Assembly: GCF_013702265.1 (NCBI RefSeq)
Contig: NZ_CP059348.1
Location: 1,860,001 to 1,924,000 of the forward strand
DNA length: 64,000 bases
Direction of reading: 5' to 3'
From: Providencia rettgeri
GTDB taxonomy: Bacteria; Pseudomonadota; Gammaproteobacteria; Enterobacterales; Enterobacteriaceae
The position numbers were made by a program, and so were the translations under genes. Below the pieces are notes generated by a model, which did not search any database, had not been told where the DNA came from, and worked only from the letters and a program-made list of their open reading frames with translations. Of this stretch, positions 44,123 to 53,907 are shown piece after piece; the stretch's first letter is position 1; every line of letters starts with the position of its first letter.

Positions 44123-44670
44123 TTTATCGTCTCCTTGATTAGTCCCGGAGTACTCATCACCACATCACGCACTGCTTCATAATAACGAACATAACCCGTA
44201 CAGCGGCAAATGTGATTATTTAAAGCCGTTTTGATGGCTTCTTCTAGCTCTTCCTCGGCAATCGGGTTGCGTTGCAATTCTTCAACGAAAATTGTCGCCG
44301 CATTGACAAAGCCTGGGGTGCAGTAACCACATTGGAAACTAAAGTGGTCGATAAACGCTTCTTGTACAGGGGATAATTTAACGTCACCATTTTCTTCTTT
44401 GGTGGCAGCCCCTTCGATGGTACGAATGCTTTTGTTGTTGAAAAAGTGTGCGCCTGTAATGCAGGTCCGAACTTCTTCACTAGTGCCTGATGGGTTATCC
44501 AAAATCACCACACAAGCGTGGCAAATACCTTGACCGCAGCCAAGTCGTGATCCCGTGAGGTCAACATACTCATGAAGAAAATCAATCATCATGAGACCTT
44601 CAGGAACATCCATCGGTCCATATTGTTGACCGTTAATGTTGATGGTGAGTGGTAGAAAATTTAGGCTCAT
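44119..44670 (-). CDS. 2Fe-2S subunit of the molybdenum aldehyde oxidase
   Basis: 183 residues. An N-terminal plant-type ferredoxin domain has Cys45, Cys50, Cys53 and Cys70, and a C-terminal helical domain has Cys114, Cys117, Cys155 and Cys157 (CGYC, CRC), the two-cluster layout of the xanthine oxidase family small subunit. It has no signal peptide, so it is probably exported with the Tat large subunit. Four-base overlaps on both sides show tight coupling. Confidence 0.94.
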   Translation of the reverse strand: MSLNFLPLTININGQQYGPMDVPEGLMMIDFLHEYVDLTGSRLGCGQGICHACVVILDNPSGTSEEVRTCITGAHFFNNKSIRTIEGAATKEENGDVKLSPVQEAFIDHFSFQCGYCTPGFVNAATIFVEELQRNPIAEEELEEAIKTALNNHICRCTGYVRYYEAVRDVVMSTPGLIKETIK

Positions 44671-47462
44671 GATAATACCTCTAGAATATCGTTAGGACGA
44701 ACAGGCAGACTCAAGAAATGGTGCCCCGTTGCATCAGCAATCGCATTGACGATGGAAGAAACGACAGGGATCATAACAACTTCAGCGACCCCTTTTGGTG
44801 GGTCGGTATCGGATAACCCCGGCAGGATTTCGCTAGTTTGTTTCCAAACCGCAACATCATTTGCGAGGGGTAAGTGGTAACGGTTAAAGTTCCACGTTCC
44901 ATTTCCGGGTCCATCTTCGTAGAGAGGTAAATATTCATGGAGCGCGTGACCAATGCCCATCGCTAATCCACCTTGAATTTGCCCTGAAACCAGTTGAGGA
45001 ACAATTAAGTTTCCGCATTCAACCACGGTATGGTGGTCGAGTAATTCGACATGACCGGTGGCCTTATCAATGGCAAGTTCAGATAAGGTAGCGACGGCGC
45101 TGTAATAGGTAACGCCAGCATTGTTTCGTTGAGTATCAGGGTAATACGCTTTTTGGCGATGCCACACTTGATAATCTTTATTTGCAAAACGTAGGGAAAG
45201 ACCATCAACAGGAAGGCGGCGGGTTTCATCATTAATTTTGAAATCAGCTTCAGCCCATTCCCAGCGGTTAAAGACATGGCAAACTGCGCCAGTTAAACCA
45301 CCCATCTCAAATGTACGGTCGATTAAGCGTTGTAAGCTAAGCACTTCTAGCCCATCAGCGGTGAGACCATTGGCAACCCAACGGGCATCTTCACGACGAA
45401 CCACGAGCGGCGCTGCTTGCCCACCACCAATGCCTTCTTGCCAAATTGACATTGCCGCTGGCCACAAACCATATTCAAAGACTAATCGAGCGGCTTCTTC
45501 CGTACTGTGGGTGAAATAATAAGCGGAGTTACTGGCACTGGCTGGAGAGCAGTAATTTGGTGTCCAGAGCGGGTTAGTGGCGAGGCGCTCTTGTTCATCT
45601 TGCGCCATCGCAAATGGGTTTCCTGTCGAAATCATCGGCAGAACTGACCAATCTACAACTGAGAAATGGGCTTCTTCCGCAGGTTTACCTAACCACTTGG
45701 CACAAACTACGGCTTGGGATGTGGACATCCCCGTACCAATCTCTGCACCACTATGATAAATGGCTATTTTTCCTTCAGGCGTGAGTTCAACGCGCGCAAA
45801 GGAGGATTCAGCACCTGTACCGAAGTCTTTTTGAACGCAAGAAATGCCGGTACCAAATAGTTTGCCTGCATTTTTAGCTTCAAAGTCGGCTTTACGTTTC
45901 GCTCTTTCTTTCCACATTGGATGCTCAGCGCAACGGCTTAGCACTTCATCTGCGCGAATTGCACCACCGGGGATCGCCCCTTGGGTATTCTTCATTCCTG
46001 ACTTGATGATGTTATTCAGGCGAAACTCAATAGGGTCGGCCTTGAGTAATTTTGCAGCTTCTTCCATGATCATGTCAGTGGCAGCCATAGCCTGTAACGT
46101 ACCATAACCACGGGCAGATCCCGCATCAACCGCACGAGAAGCGATACCCACCGCAGATAAATCACTGCGAGGAATATAGTAGATGGCTTGGGCGCCGGTG
46201 GCCGCAACCATTACAACGGAAGGTGTAAAGTTACATCGACCACCGCCATCCCCAATAAATGAGGCGGAAAGTGCTTCAATTTTATGGGTTTTCTTATTGA
46301 CTGCGAGGGTGTAGTCCATGTCAAACGCATGGCGTTTGATGGTGGATTGGAACTGTTCATAACGGTCGTTGGCTAAACGGATCGGAACGCCATCACCATA
46401 CAGAGTTGCCATCGCACCATAATAAGGGAATGGGGTGTGATCTTTCGAGCCATAACCCACCGTAAAGCATGGATGTAAGAATATTTGCTTTATCGGGAAT
46501 TTGGATTTTGCGAGCATTTCAGGCAGTGATGCGGCCACTTCTTGCGGGGATTGGGTTGGGATCACTAAATGAAAAGATTGTGTTTTTGCATCATACCAGC
46601 CATTGGCGTTATCGGGTTCGAGCGCTGAGGTATCAATAGATTGCGAGAAGTATTTACGCTTGATAACCAGCCAATCTTCTGGCGGATTTTCTAACTGTTT
46701 TGCGAGTTCATCCGCATAATACATGCCTTCTTGATCAAGCTTTCCACCTTCACGACCTTCAGGCCAGATTGGGAGATGCTTTTTCATACCAATCGGGGAG
46801 ATAGGCATATCTTTCATGCTGGAGTATGTATCAGGTGAGAATGGTGTTTCTCCGCCGATACGAACCCCACGATAAGTTCCCCAAGGATCTCGCAGTAATG
46901 GTCCCGTATAAGCACCATATTGGATGACATCATCGTGGAATTTGAGTGTCTCTTTAGCGAAGTTAAATTTGGCAAAATCATGATAAATCAGTAACGCGAC
47001 GGCTTGCCCTAAGTAAGCAGGGGTTTTTCCTGTCGGTAATAGTAAATCTTCACCATAGAACTCCGGGAAGGCGACGCCATCTTTTTCTAAATCACTGGCG
47101 GTAACAATACGGTCAGGCATTAAGCCATCATTAAGTCGTTCGAGATTAAAACCTTCGTAGATTTTATCGGCTTGGGTGACACGTAGAAGAAAGGCGTGCC
47201 CTTGTTGTTTGGGCCAGTGAGGGATATCGCGGGCTCGAATATCTCTTGCAAAGACTTTTTCACCTTGCACTTTGGCATAGCCATCAATTCGGAATTTGAT
47301 TTTTTTATCGACAGGGTTCCAGTCGGGAGCCTGAAGAATTTTTTCCTCGAATAGCACATCAAAAGCTCGGCTATACAAAGGGGCGATATAACAAGAGATC
47401 CCCGCAACAACAGCACATTTGATAAAGTGTCTGCGGGATAGTCCGACATGGTTATTGCTCAT
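44667..47462 (-). CDS. Molybdopterin-binding aldehyde oxidase large subunit (Tat-exported)
   Basis: 931 residues with a twin-arginine signal (LSRRHFIKCAVVAGISCYIAPL). Xanthine-oxidase-family cofactor motifs follow: GDGGGRCNF, AGSARGYGTLQAMAATD and, near the C-terminus, KGVAEVVMIPVVSSIVNA, with the catalytic Glu where GVGE is usual. It resembles the IorB/AldH group of periplasmic aldehyde dehydrogenases that use molybdenum-cytosine dinucleotide. The substrate is probably an aldehyde or N-heterocycle. First gene of the operon, divergent from the maturation genes. Confidence 0.92.
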   Translation of the reverse strand: MSNNHVGLSRRHFIKCAVVAGISCYIAPLYSRAFDVLFEEKILQAPDWNPVDKKIKFRIDGYAKVQGEKVFARDIRARDIPHWPKQQGHAFLLRVTQADKIYEGFNLERLNDGLMPDRIVTASDLEKDGVAFPEFYGEDLLLPTGKTPAYLGQAVALLIYHDFAKFNFAKETLKFHDDVIQYGAYTGPLLRDPWGTYRGVRIGGETPFSPDTYSSMKDMPISPIGMKKHLPIWPEGREGGKLDQEGMYYADELAKQLENPPEDWLVIKRKYFSQSIDTSALEPDNANGWYDAKTQSFHLVIPTQSPQEVAASLPEMLAKSKFPIKQIFLHPCFTVGYGSKDHTPFPYYGAMATLYGDGVPIRLANDRYEQFQSTIKRHAFDMDYTLAVNKKTHKIEALSASFIGDGGGRCNFTPSVVMVAATGAQAIYYIPRSDLSAVGIASRAVDAGSARGYGTLQAMAATDMIMEEAAKLLKADPIEFRLNNIIKSGMKNTQGAIPGGAIRADEVLSRCAEHPMWKERAKRKADFEAKNAGKLFGTGISCVQKDFGTGAESSFARVELTPEGKIAIYHSGAEIGTGMSTSQAVVCAKWLGKPAEEAHFSVVDWSVLPMISTGNPFAMAQDEQERLATNPLWTPNYCSPASASNSAYYFTHSTEEAARLVFEYGLWPAAMSIWQEGIGGGQAAPLVVRREDARWVANGLTADGLEVLSLQRLIDRTFEMGGLTGAVCHVFNRWEWAEADFKINDETRRLPVDGLSLRFANKDYQVWHRQKAYYPDTQRNNAGVTYYSAVATLSELAIDKATGHVELLDHHTVVECGNLIVPQLVSGQIQGGLAMGIGHALHEYLPLYEDGPGNGTWNFNRYHLPLANDVAVWKQTSEILPGLSDTDPPKGVAEVVMIPVVSSIVNAIADATGHHFLSLPVRPNDILEVLS

Positions 47463-47669
47463 AATATACCCTTACACTTATTTTCATTGCTTCAATTATT
47501 ATTTTTTATTTCATTGCTAGTTTCGTAATATAAATATTTATATATCCAATAATTTTCTATCGAAATATGAGTAGAATTGGATGGATAATAAAAATGATGA
47601 CGATTAGCATAATCTGCATATTATTATTTATAATATAAACAATAAAATTAATTATGTATAATGTAAACC

Positions 47670-48230
47670 ATGAATATAGGTATATTAATATTGGCAGCAG
47701 GAAAAAGTGAGCGTTTTCAACGTGCTGGTGGTGAAGGAAGTAAATTAAATTATCGAATTGACCAACAAACTGTGTTCGAAAAAACGCTTGTAAATTCAAT
47801 GAATAGTGAACTGCCTATTCATGTGGTCACTCGCGCTGATAATGTGAGTGTCATTAACAATTGTTTACATTTTAATATTCCATTTTCCGTATTAAATAGC
47901 CATGGGCTAGGGGAATCGATTGCGTTAGGCGTAAAAAATACCTCTAATTGGAGTGGTTGGTTAATTCAGTTGGGGGATATGCCATATATTTCTCACGAAA
48001 TATTTATTCGAGTTGCGAACGAATTAAAAAATTATTCATTAGTACGACCTGTATATAAAAACATACCGGGGCATCCTGTCGGAATATCAGAAAAATATCG
48101 ACAAAACTTGCTTAATTTATCGGGCGATGATGGCGCAAAATCAATATTACATCATCAATTGGTTTACGAAATGCAGATAAATGATGAGAATGTCATTAAA
48201 GATATTGATTATCTTCCGAATAAAAACTAA
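47670..48230 (+). CDS. MocA-like molybdenum cofactor cytidylyltransferase
   Basis: 186-residue nucleotidyltransferase starting IGILILAAGKSERFQ (the LAAGxSxRF signature), with QLGDMPYIS as the metal-binding Asp segment and GHPVGIS. MocA attaches CMP to the molybdenum cofactor for xanthine-oxidase-family enzymes. Its place opposite the oxidase genes supports that role. The start lacks a strong ribosome site in very AT-rich DNA. Confidence 0.88.
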   Translation: MNIGILILAAGKSERFQRAGGEGSKLNYRIDQQTVFEKTLVNSMNSELPIHVVTRADNVSVINNCLHFNIPFSVLNSHGLGESIALGVKNTSNWSGWLIQLGDMPYISHEIFIRVANELKNYSLVRPVYKNIPGHPVGISEKYRQNLLNLSGDDGAKSILHHQLVYEMQINDENVIKDIDYLPNKN

Positions 48231-48255
48231 GAATAAAAATCAATAGGGACTGAAT

Positions 48256-49221
48256 ATGCTACGTGAAGATGTTTTCGTGATTTCTCAAGCAATTAAGTGG
48301 GCAACGGATGAGCCAGTCTGGTTATGCACTGTGCTGAATACGTATGGTTCATCGCCGCGAAGCCCCGGCTCTTTATTGGTCGCTAAAGGAGATGGGATGT
48401 ATGTAGGTTCTCTGTCTGGCGGCTGTATTGAAGAGGATTTTTTGCAACGAATTCAGCAAGGTCATTATTTAAAAGATAGCCAAGTTGTTCGCTATGGTCA
48501 GGGCGGGGTGGAAGCCAAAGTCAATTTACCTTGTGAAGGGAGTTTAGATGTTCTGATCGAATATTTACCCTGTAACCCGCATTCTCATCAATACCTCTCA
48601 CAGATTCAAACAGCACTGCTCGGTTATACCGCCATCATCAAAAAACTGACACTCCCCCTGCGAAGTGAAATCACGACGGTGCCAAACTCACAACATCCCA
48701 CCCATATTGAGCGCAATGGCGATGAGATCCAGTTTTATATCATGGCGCCACCCAAACTGATTATTGCGGGTATCTCTAATGTCGGCGTTTACTGTGCTAA
48801 TTTCGCAGTCACATTAGGTTTTGAAGTTATTCTTTGTGAGCATCGCGATGACGAATTGTTACGTTTTGCTGGGCAAATTGCTGAACAAGTTGAGATTAAA
48901 AAAATATTCCCTGCCCGATTTTTAGAAGAGAATCCAAGCGCATCTAATACCGCTATTGTGTCTTTGACTCACGACCCTCGTATTGATGATTTAACATTAA
49001 TGGAAGCAGTAAACACATCTGCATTTTATATTGGCGCAATGGGATCAACCCGAACCAGTGCCAAGCGGCGAGAGCGTTTATTAAACTCAGGGGGATTAAC
49101 GCTTGAAATGCTAGACCAGATCCATGCGCCTATCGGTATTCCAATTGGCAGTAAAACTCCACCAGAGATTGCGTTAGCGATTATGGCAGACATAGTGGCG
49201 CATAAGAATGGGCGGGGTTAG
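48256..49221 (+). CDS. XdhC/CoxI-family maturation protein
   Basis: 321 residues: an N-terminal XdhC_CoxI domain (NTYGSSPRSPGSLL...GSLSGGCIEEDF) and a C-terminal Rossmann-type XdhC domain (LIIAGISNVGVYCANFAVTLGFEV...SLTHDPRIDD...YIGAMGSTRT). XdhC proteins bind the cofactor and insert the sulphurated form into the large subunit. It follows the MocA-like gene by 25 bases, completing a maturation pair for the oxidase. Confidence 0.92.
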   Translation: MLREDVFVISQAIKWATDEPVWLCTVLNTYGSSPRSPGSLLVAKGDGMYVGSLSGGCIEEDFLQRIQQGHYLKDSQVVRYGQGGVEAKVNLPCEGSLDVLIEYLPCNPHSHQYLSQIQTALLGYTAIIKKLTLPLRSEITTVPNSQHPTHIERNGDEIQFYIMAPPKLIIAGISNVGVYCANFAVTLGFEVILCEHRDDELLRFAGQIAEQVEIKKIFPARFLEENPSASNTAIVSLTHDPRIDDLTLMEAVNTSAFYIGAMGSTRTSAKRRERLLNSGGLTLEMLDQIHAPIGIPIGSKTPPEIALAIMADIVAHKNGRG

Positions 49222-49358
49222 TACTATAGTGAATCATTAGTCCTATTATGATGGGATCATATTTTGAATGAACAATTTAGGATAAGACTTGTTCATCGAT
49301 TCTGATAAATCGATTATTCTAGACTATTCGCTAAAATCGATCCTGCAGGGAGGTTGTA

Positions 49359-49757
49359 ATGTGGTATATCCATCCGACTCGGGCTCAATACATATTACTG
49401 TCACAGTACCTTTCTCCTCTAGAAGCAAGAATAGATGCGGGTTTGCTCAACTCTGAAGGAATTGATTCTCTATTATTAGACGAAAACATAGTCTGGAATA
49501 ACCAAATGTATGCCCAAGCTATTGGTGGCGTTAAATTATTGGTACCAAAATGCGAGTTAGAGAATGCATTAAATGTCTTGGATAAACTGTACCAAGGTAA
49601 ATTTGCGATCACAGATGAATATGAGGATGGAGAAGCTAAACCTAAAATCACGCAAAAAAATGGCGTTACCGACTATATGAATATGTTACTGGTCTTTTTG
49701 CTTTTTTTTGTTACTGGATTGGCATTACCAATTCAAAGAGATGAGAGTAAAAACTAA
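49359..49757 (+). CDS. DUF2007 domain membrane protein
   Basis: 132 residues. The N-terminal domain YILLSQYLSPLEARIDAGLLNSEGIDSLLLDENIVWNN...GGVKLLVPKCELENALNVL is DUF2007, a PII-like/ferredoxin-like fold called a putative signal-transducing protein. One membrane helix (MNMLLVFLLFFVTGLAL) sits near the C-terminus. GGGAGG precedes the ATG. Function unknown. Confidence 0.82.
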   Translation: MWYIHPTRAQYILLSQYLSPLEARIDAGLLNSEGIDSLLLDENIVWNNQMYAQAIGGVKLLVPKCELENALNVLDKLYQGKFAITDEYEDGEAKPKITQKNGVTDYMNMLLVFLLFFVTGLALPIQRDESKN

Positions 49758-49794
49758 GAAAATCAGTATTTTTTAACATGTGAAGGGATTTACC

Positions 49795-50256
49795 ATGCAA
49801 TCAAAACTAATTTATCAATGGAAATATAAAAGACGAGCAAGATTATCTTTCTTAGGCGCGGAAATTTTTTGGATAATCGTTCTGAGTATCATTCAGGTAT
49901 TAGTCTATCAATGGTATTTGGATTCACATCCCGAAGATGCTGAATTAGTGTTTAAAAGTAATTTTTATTACCAATTTTCTTTTAGCTTGTTTGGACTAAT
50001 GGAATTAGTATCAGCGGCTGTTCAAATATATATTTTCTCACTTATTCTTACGCAACGAATTCGGGATATTGGCATTAAATATCCATTGGTCATTGCGCTT
50101 ATCTTTACGTGTTCATCATTGTTTATCACGCCACTAACGTTTATCAATCAGTCTAGTTTCTTGATGATTTTTATGGCTATTCAGCTCATTTTTTCGCTGA
50201 TTGTTTTATTTACGCCATCTGCGCGAGAAACAAAGGTTAGTGTAAAAATGATGTGA
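49795..50256 (+). CDS. DUF805-like membrane protein
   Basis: 153 residues from MQSKLIYQWKYKRRARLSFLG, with four predicted membrane helices and the segment ILTQRIRDIGIKYP, resembling the RRLxDxG loop of DUF805 proteins. GAAGGG precedes the ATG at 49795. It follows the DUF2007 gene by 37 bases and may be cotranscribed with it. Function unknown. Confidence 0.7.
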   Translation: MQSKLIYQWKYKRRARLSFLGAEIFWIIVLSIIQVLVYQWYLDSHPEDAELVFKSNFYYQFSFSLFGLMELVSAAVQIYIFSLILTQRIRDIGIKYPLVIALIFTCSSLFITPLTFINQSSFLMIFMAIQLIFSLIVLFTPSARETKVSVKMM

Positions 50257-50673
50257 TGAATTGAATAATAGAGAGGTTATTTGAAATTAGAAATATTTTA
50301 ACTTTCATGCATATAGACTGTAAATAATATAAAAATCATGGTGATAATATTCACAATAAAATCTTGATAAGACTAAGGTAAATAGGTCTTATTCTTTAAG
50401 TAACAAGTAAATTATTTTTTTGATGTTATACTTATTTATTAAGTATAACAAAATTGGTACAGAATACACTATCATCAACTTTTGGTCTCGTCACTCTACG
50501 AATATTTCAAATGTCTATTTATTTGAAATAGTGAGATAAAATTAAGTGCTAGTGTATTTTTTCGTGCGGTAATAATCAAAGTTAGGCACCTAAGCGCTTA
50601 AACTGACTATTTTGTTAGACCTATTAAAAATAGTTGAAATTTTTAGTGGTGTATTAATTAATAATCAATAAGT

Positions 50674-50736
50674 TAAAATATAAAAATATAAAAATATAAA
50701 AATATAAAAATATAAAAATATAAAAATATAAAAATA
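50674..50736. repeat. 8-bp tandem repeat (TAAAAATA)n
   Basis: Seven perfect copies of TAAAAATA (50681-50736) preceded by a seven-base partial copy (50674-50680). Non-coding. It is downstream of both flanking genes, so it does not sit in an obvious promoter. Copy number should be variable between strains. Confidence 0.92.
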
Positions 50737-50774
50737 TATTATTTTTGCTAAAATAAAAATTTTCTTCTAGTTAT

Positions 50775-50810
50775 AGTTGTCAACTTTTTAAAAAAATTAA
50801 GCTGACAACT
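50775..50810. terminator. stem-loop downstream of the 503-aa gene
   Basis: AGTTGTCA (50775-50782) and TGACAACT (50803-50810) form a perfect stem with an A/T-rich loop. Candidate terminator for the minus-strand gene or for the plus-strand DUF805 gene. Confidence 0.45.
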
Positions 50811-50865
50811 AATAATGGTGAAATAAGATACTTTAATATAAAAATATCATCTGATATGAAGAATG

Positions 50866-52377
50866 CTATAATAACATCGATTTAATATCTCGAGGTATAT
50901 TGCTACCGACACGCTTATCACTAGGTGTTTTTGCAAAAGTAACTTGGTATCTTGTATCATCAATAAATCTTAAATGATTGTGATTTCCATCTTCAATGAT
51001 TTCCATCCCCATTTTTCTTAGTTCACTTTTAATTCTCGGGGTGATGCCATCGTAATTATTGAATATAGCTTTGCATTTTTCTAAATATGCTTTATTTAAG
51101 CCATCAATTTTATTGTTTTTAATCACATCTTGCAATAAATGCTGTTTTCGCGTATTTGCTTTGACACTATCTAAATGTGTTTTTAATATATCAAGGATAT
51201 GATCTGATATCTCACCTCTGTAATGCTCTTTTTCATCACCATGAGCTAGTAGTAATTTACCTCGTTTATTATTACTTTGTTTTTGTTCTTTGAAACGTTG
51301 ATCTAGGATATTATGACGCATAGTTAAATCGTCAAACTCATCTTGTAACATAATATTTTTATGCAGAGCATCGTATAGTTCTTTCTCATGCTTCTCTTTT
51401 AGTTGTTCAATAATATTTTCTTGTTCTTCTAATTGATCAAATGCTTGCTCAGCAAGATCTTGAAAATCATTGTCTTTTGTTAATTTATCAAAACGTTCTT
51501 TAAGCAACACTCGTTGGTCTTTTTGACGTTTTGCCCTAACATCTCTAGGGCTAAAGTGTTGTTTTTTATTGAAACCATTAGTTATATGAGTTATGTGTGA
51601 AAGGATTAAATGCATCACATTTATTCCTGATTCATTCTCATTATTAATAAAGGCTTTCGATAAAAGTTTGTTATAACATGTATCATTACCAAAGCAGGGG
51701 TAAATAATATTAATAGCACCATCCCATGCTGAATATCTTGGAGTTAAGACGGAAGACATGCTCCTACTATTAATTTTCTCTTCAGAATAGATGACTTGGG
51801 CTAAACCAAGAAGCTGTTCTTGTAATTTATGGGGATTAATAAGTGGTTTATTACTATCATTTAAATTACTGATAATTACTAGAGGGTAATCTCTATTCTC
51901 CCTATAAATTTCATGTTTTAATGCATTAAATGATACTGAAGAGTTTTCAAAGCTAAAAACTTTTAAACCAGGAGTGTCATGATGTAACTGAGCGTTTTTC
52001 TGTAAAAAATTTACTAACCTTGGTTTTGTAGATGAAGGGATTTCTTTTACTAATGTGCTCATATCTCTAGTTTCTAGCAATATAGAAATAGTAGTAGAAT
52101 CATCAGACGTTCTAATTCCAATTTCAGTATCCCAATATCTTCCATTTACAGTATGGTCTGGATGAGTAAGTAATATTGAATATAGAAAAGGCTGTTTATC
52201 TACTGCAACGTAACTTCTTACCATTGCTTGGTCAACTTTAAATTCTTCACCGCTCTTTAAGTTATCAACTGTAAAGTGTCTTTTAGTTACACTTTTTAAC
52301 CAACCAGATATTGTTTTAAAAGCAGTTTCTGAGCTGTTTTTCCCTATAAGCTCTAATTGATTCACATAGATTAACAT
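50866..52377 (-). CDS. 503-aa multidomain protein with coiled coil and HicA-like C-terminus
   Basis: No named family was recognised. Residues 1-270 look like an alpha/beta domain with buried strands (YPLVIISNL at 164-172, AINIIYP at 221-227) and the helix LQEQLLGLAQVI. Residues about 285-370 are a charged coiled coil. Residues 385-440 are helical (YRGEISDHILDILK). Residues 448-503 (LRKMGMEIIEDGNHNHLRF...TPSDKRVGSNIPRDI) resemble a HicA-type double-stranded-RNA-binding fold, with His466/His468 where HicA has its catalytic His. It stands alone in AT-rich DNA between DUF805 and ychF. Defence or RNA-targeting function is inference. Confidence 0.6.
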   Translation of the reverse strand: MLIYVNQLELIGKNSSETAFKTISGWLKSVTKRHFTVDNLKSGEEFKVDQAMVRSYVAVDKQPFLYSILLTHPDHTVNGRYWDTEIGIRTSDDSTTISILLETRDMSTLVKEIPSSTKPRLVNFLQKNAQLHHDTPGLKVFSFENSSVSFNALKHEIYRENRDYPLVIISNLNDSNKPLINPHKLQEQLLGLAQVIYSEEKINSRSMSSVLTPRYSAWDGAINIIYPCFGNDTCYNKLLSKAFINNENESGINVMHLILSHITHITNGFNKKQHFSPRDVRAKRQKDQRVLLKERFDKLTKDNDFQDLAEQAFDQLEEQENIIEQLKEKHEKELYDALHKNIMLQDEFDDLTMRHNILDQRFKEQKQSNNKRGKLLLAHGDEKEHYRGEISDHILDILKTHLDSVKANTRKQHLLQDVIKNNKIDGLNKAYLEKCKAIFNNYDGITPRIKSELRKMGMEIIEDGNHNHLRFIDDTRYQVTFAKTPSDKRVGSNIPRDIKSMLL

Positions 52378-52657
52378 TTAGGTGCCTTTTTAACATCGTA
52401 TTAAATTTTATTGATGATGTTTATTATAAGTTCATTAATTATTAATTGCATTAATAACTATATGTAATCTATTTTTTAAGCTGAATATGCTATTTATTGA
52501 AAGAAGAGAAAAGACTAAATACGTTAAATTAAAGAAATCAAGACAAAAACTCGAGATAGAATGTAGATATATTTACAATACGAATTTCAAATTAATTGGT
52601 TTAAAACATAAGAGAATCGTACTATTTAAATTCAGTTAGGTATGTAGTTGGTGAGAT
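52378..52657. other. AT-rich spacer between the 503-aa gene and ychF
   Basis: Holds the likely promoter of the 503-residue gene; no gene or repeat recognised. Confidence 0.4.
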
Positions 52658-52690
52658 TAAAATTAACCACCCATGAGACGGGTGGTTAAA
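52658..52690 (-). terminator. terminator of ychF
   Basis: On the minus strand AACCACCC pairs with GGGTGGTT, followed by AATTTTAAT. It lies about 25 bases past the ychF stop and marks the edge between core and AT-rich DNA. Confidence 0.8.
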
Positions 52691-52713
52691 GGTATACAAA
52701 AAATGTTAATTAT

Positions 52714-53805
52714 TTACACGTTAAACAAGAAGTTCAACACATCACCATCTTTAACGATGTAATCTTTACCTTCTGCACGCATTTTACCGGCTTCTTTCGC
52801 GCCTTGTTCACCACGGAATTTGATGAAATCTTCGAATGCGATAGTTTGTGCGCGGATAAAGCCTTTTTCGAAGTCAGTGTGGATTTTACCGGCTGCTTGT
52901 GGAGCAGTTGCGCCAACAGGGATAGTCCATGCACGCACTTCTTTCACACCAGCGGTGAAATAAGTTTGCAGGTTTAATAATTCGTAACCTGCGCGGATCA
53001 CACGGTTCAGACCTGGCTCTTCAATACCTAAATCAGCCATAAACTCATCGCGCTCTTCATCATCCAGCTCAGCGATATCAGACTCGATAGCCGCACAAAC
53101 AGGCACAACAACAGAACCTTCGGCTTTAGCGATTTCGTAGACTTTGTCTAAATATGGGTTATTTTCAAAACCATCTTCATTGACGTTAGCAATGTACATG
53201 GTTGGCTTCAGGGTTAAGAAGCTTAAATAACGGATTGCGGCTTTATCTTCAGCGGTTAAATCTAGTGAACGCAGCATGCCAGCTTGTTCTAAGTGTGGCA
53301 GGCATTTTTCCAGCGCTTCTAATTCCGCTTTTGCGTCTTTATCGCCGCCTTTTGCACGTTTTTGTACGCGGTGAATAGCGCGTTCACAAGTATCTAAGTC
53401 AGACAGTGCTAATTCAGTGTTGATCACTTCGATATCAGCGGCTGGGTCAACTTGGCCAGCAACGTGGATGATATTGTCATTTTCAAAACAACGAACAACG
53501 TGACCAATCGCTTCCGTTTCACGGATGTTAGTCAGGAATTGGTTACCAAGACCTTCACCTTTTGATGCGCCTTTTACCAGACCCGCGATATCAACGAATT
53601 CCATCGTGGTTGGCAGGATGCGCTGAGGCTTCACAATTTCAGCTAATTGATCAAGACGTGGGTCTGGCATTGGCACAACACCCGTGTTTGGTTCAATTGT
53701 ACAGAAAGGGAAGTTGGCTGCTTCGATGCCGGCTTTGGTCAATGCATTAAACAGAGTGGATTTACCCACGTTAGGCAGACCAACGATACCGCATTTAAAA
53801 CCCAT
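52714..53805 (-). CDS. ychF: YchF/Ola1 ribosome-associated ATPase
   Basis: 363-residue Obg-family P-loop protein that prefers ATP. G1 is GLPNVGKS near the N-terminus, G3 is [14 protein letters not shown] stands in place of NKxD, and a C-terminal TGS domain carries the ending [17 protein letters not shown]. It acts in translation and oxidative-stress control. Length equals E. coli (363). Just downstream of pth, as in other enterobacteria. Confidence 0.98.
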   Translation of the reverse strand: MGFKCGIVGLPNVGKSTLFNALTKAGIEAANFPFCTIEPNTGVVPMPDPRLDQLAEIVKPQRILPTTMEFVDIAGLVKGASKGEGLGNQFLTNIRETEAIGHVVRCFENDNIIHVAGQVDPAADIEVINTELALSDLDTCERAIHRVQKRAKGGDKDAKAELEALEKCLPHLEQAGMLRSLDLTAEDKAAIRYLSFLTLKPTMYIANVNEDGFENNPYLDKVYEIAKAEGSVVVPVCAAIESDIAELDDEERDEFMADLGIEEPGLNRVIRAGYELLNLQTYFTAGVKEVRAWTIPVGATAPQAAGKIHTDFEKGFIRAQTIAFEDFIKFRGEQGAKEAGKMRAEGKDYIVKDGDVLNFLFNV

Positions 53806-53907
53806 ATGTTTCTCACCTTAATAGCGGGGGCAGGCGAGTGCTGCCCCTAATGTTTAGAAAATTGGCGCTGATTATACACAAAAACTCGTGTTTGATGAAA
53901 TCAACTC

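Larger units (their letters stand above)
50257..50865. other. 609-bp very AT-rich intergenic region
   Basis: Lies between two convergent genes, with no supported reading frame. It contains the 8-bp tandem repeat at 50674-50736 and the hairpin at 50775-50810. Base composition is clearly more AT-rich than the flanking core genes, continuous with the 503-residue gene, which suggests acquired DNA. Confidence 0.6.

Noticed and set aside
45238-46107. Reading frames of 87-93 codons opposite the molybdenum large subunit
   Set aside because: They are antisense shadows of a clear conserved gene.
50674-50736. Possible CRISPR array
   Set aside because: The units are 8 bp and contiguous, with no spacers and no cas genes nearby.
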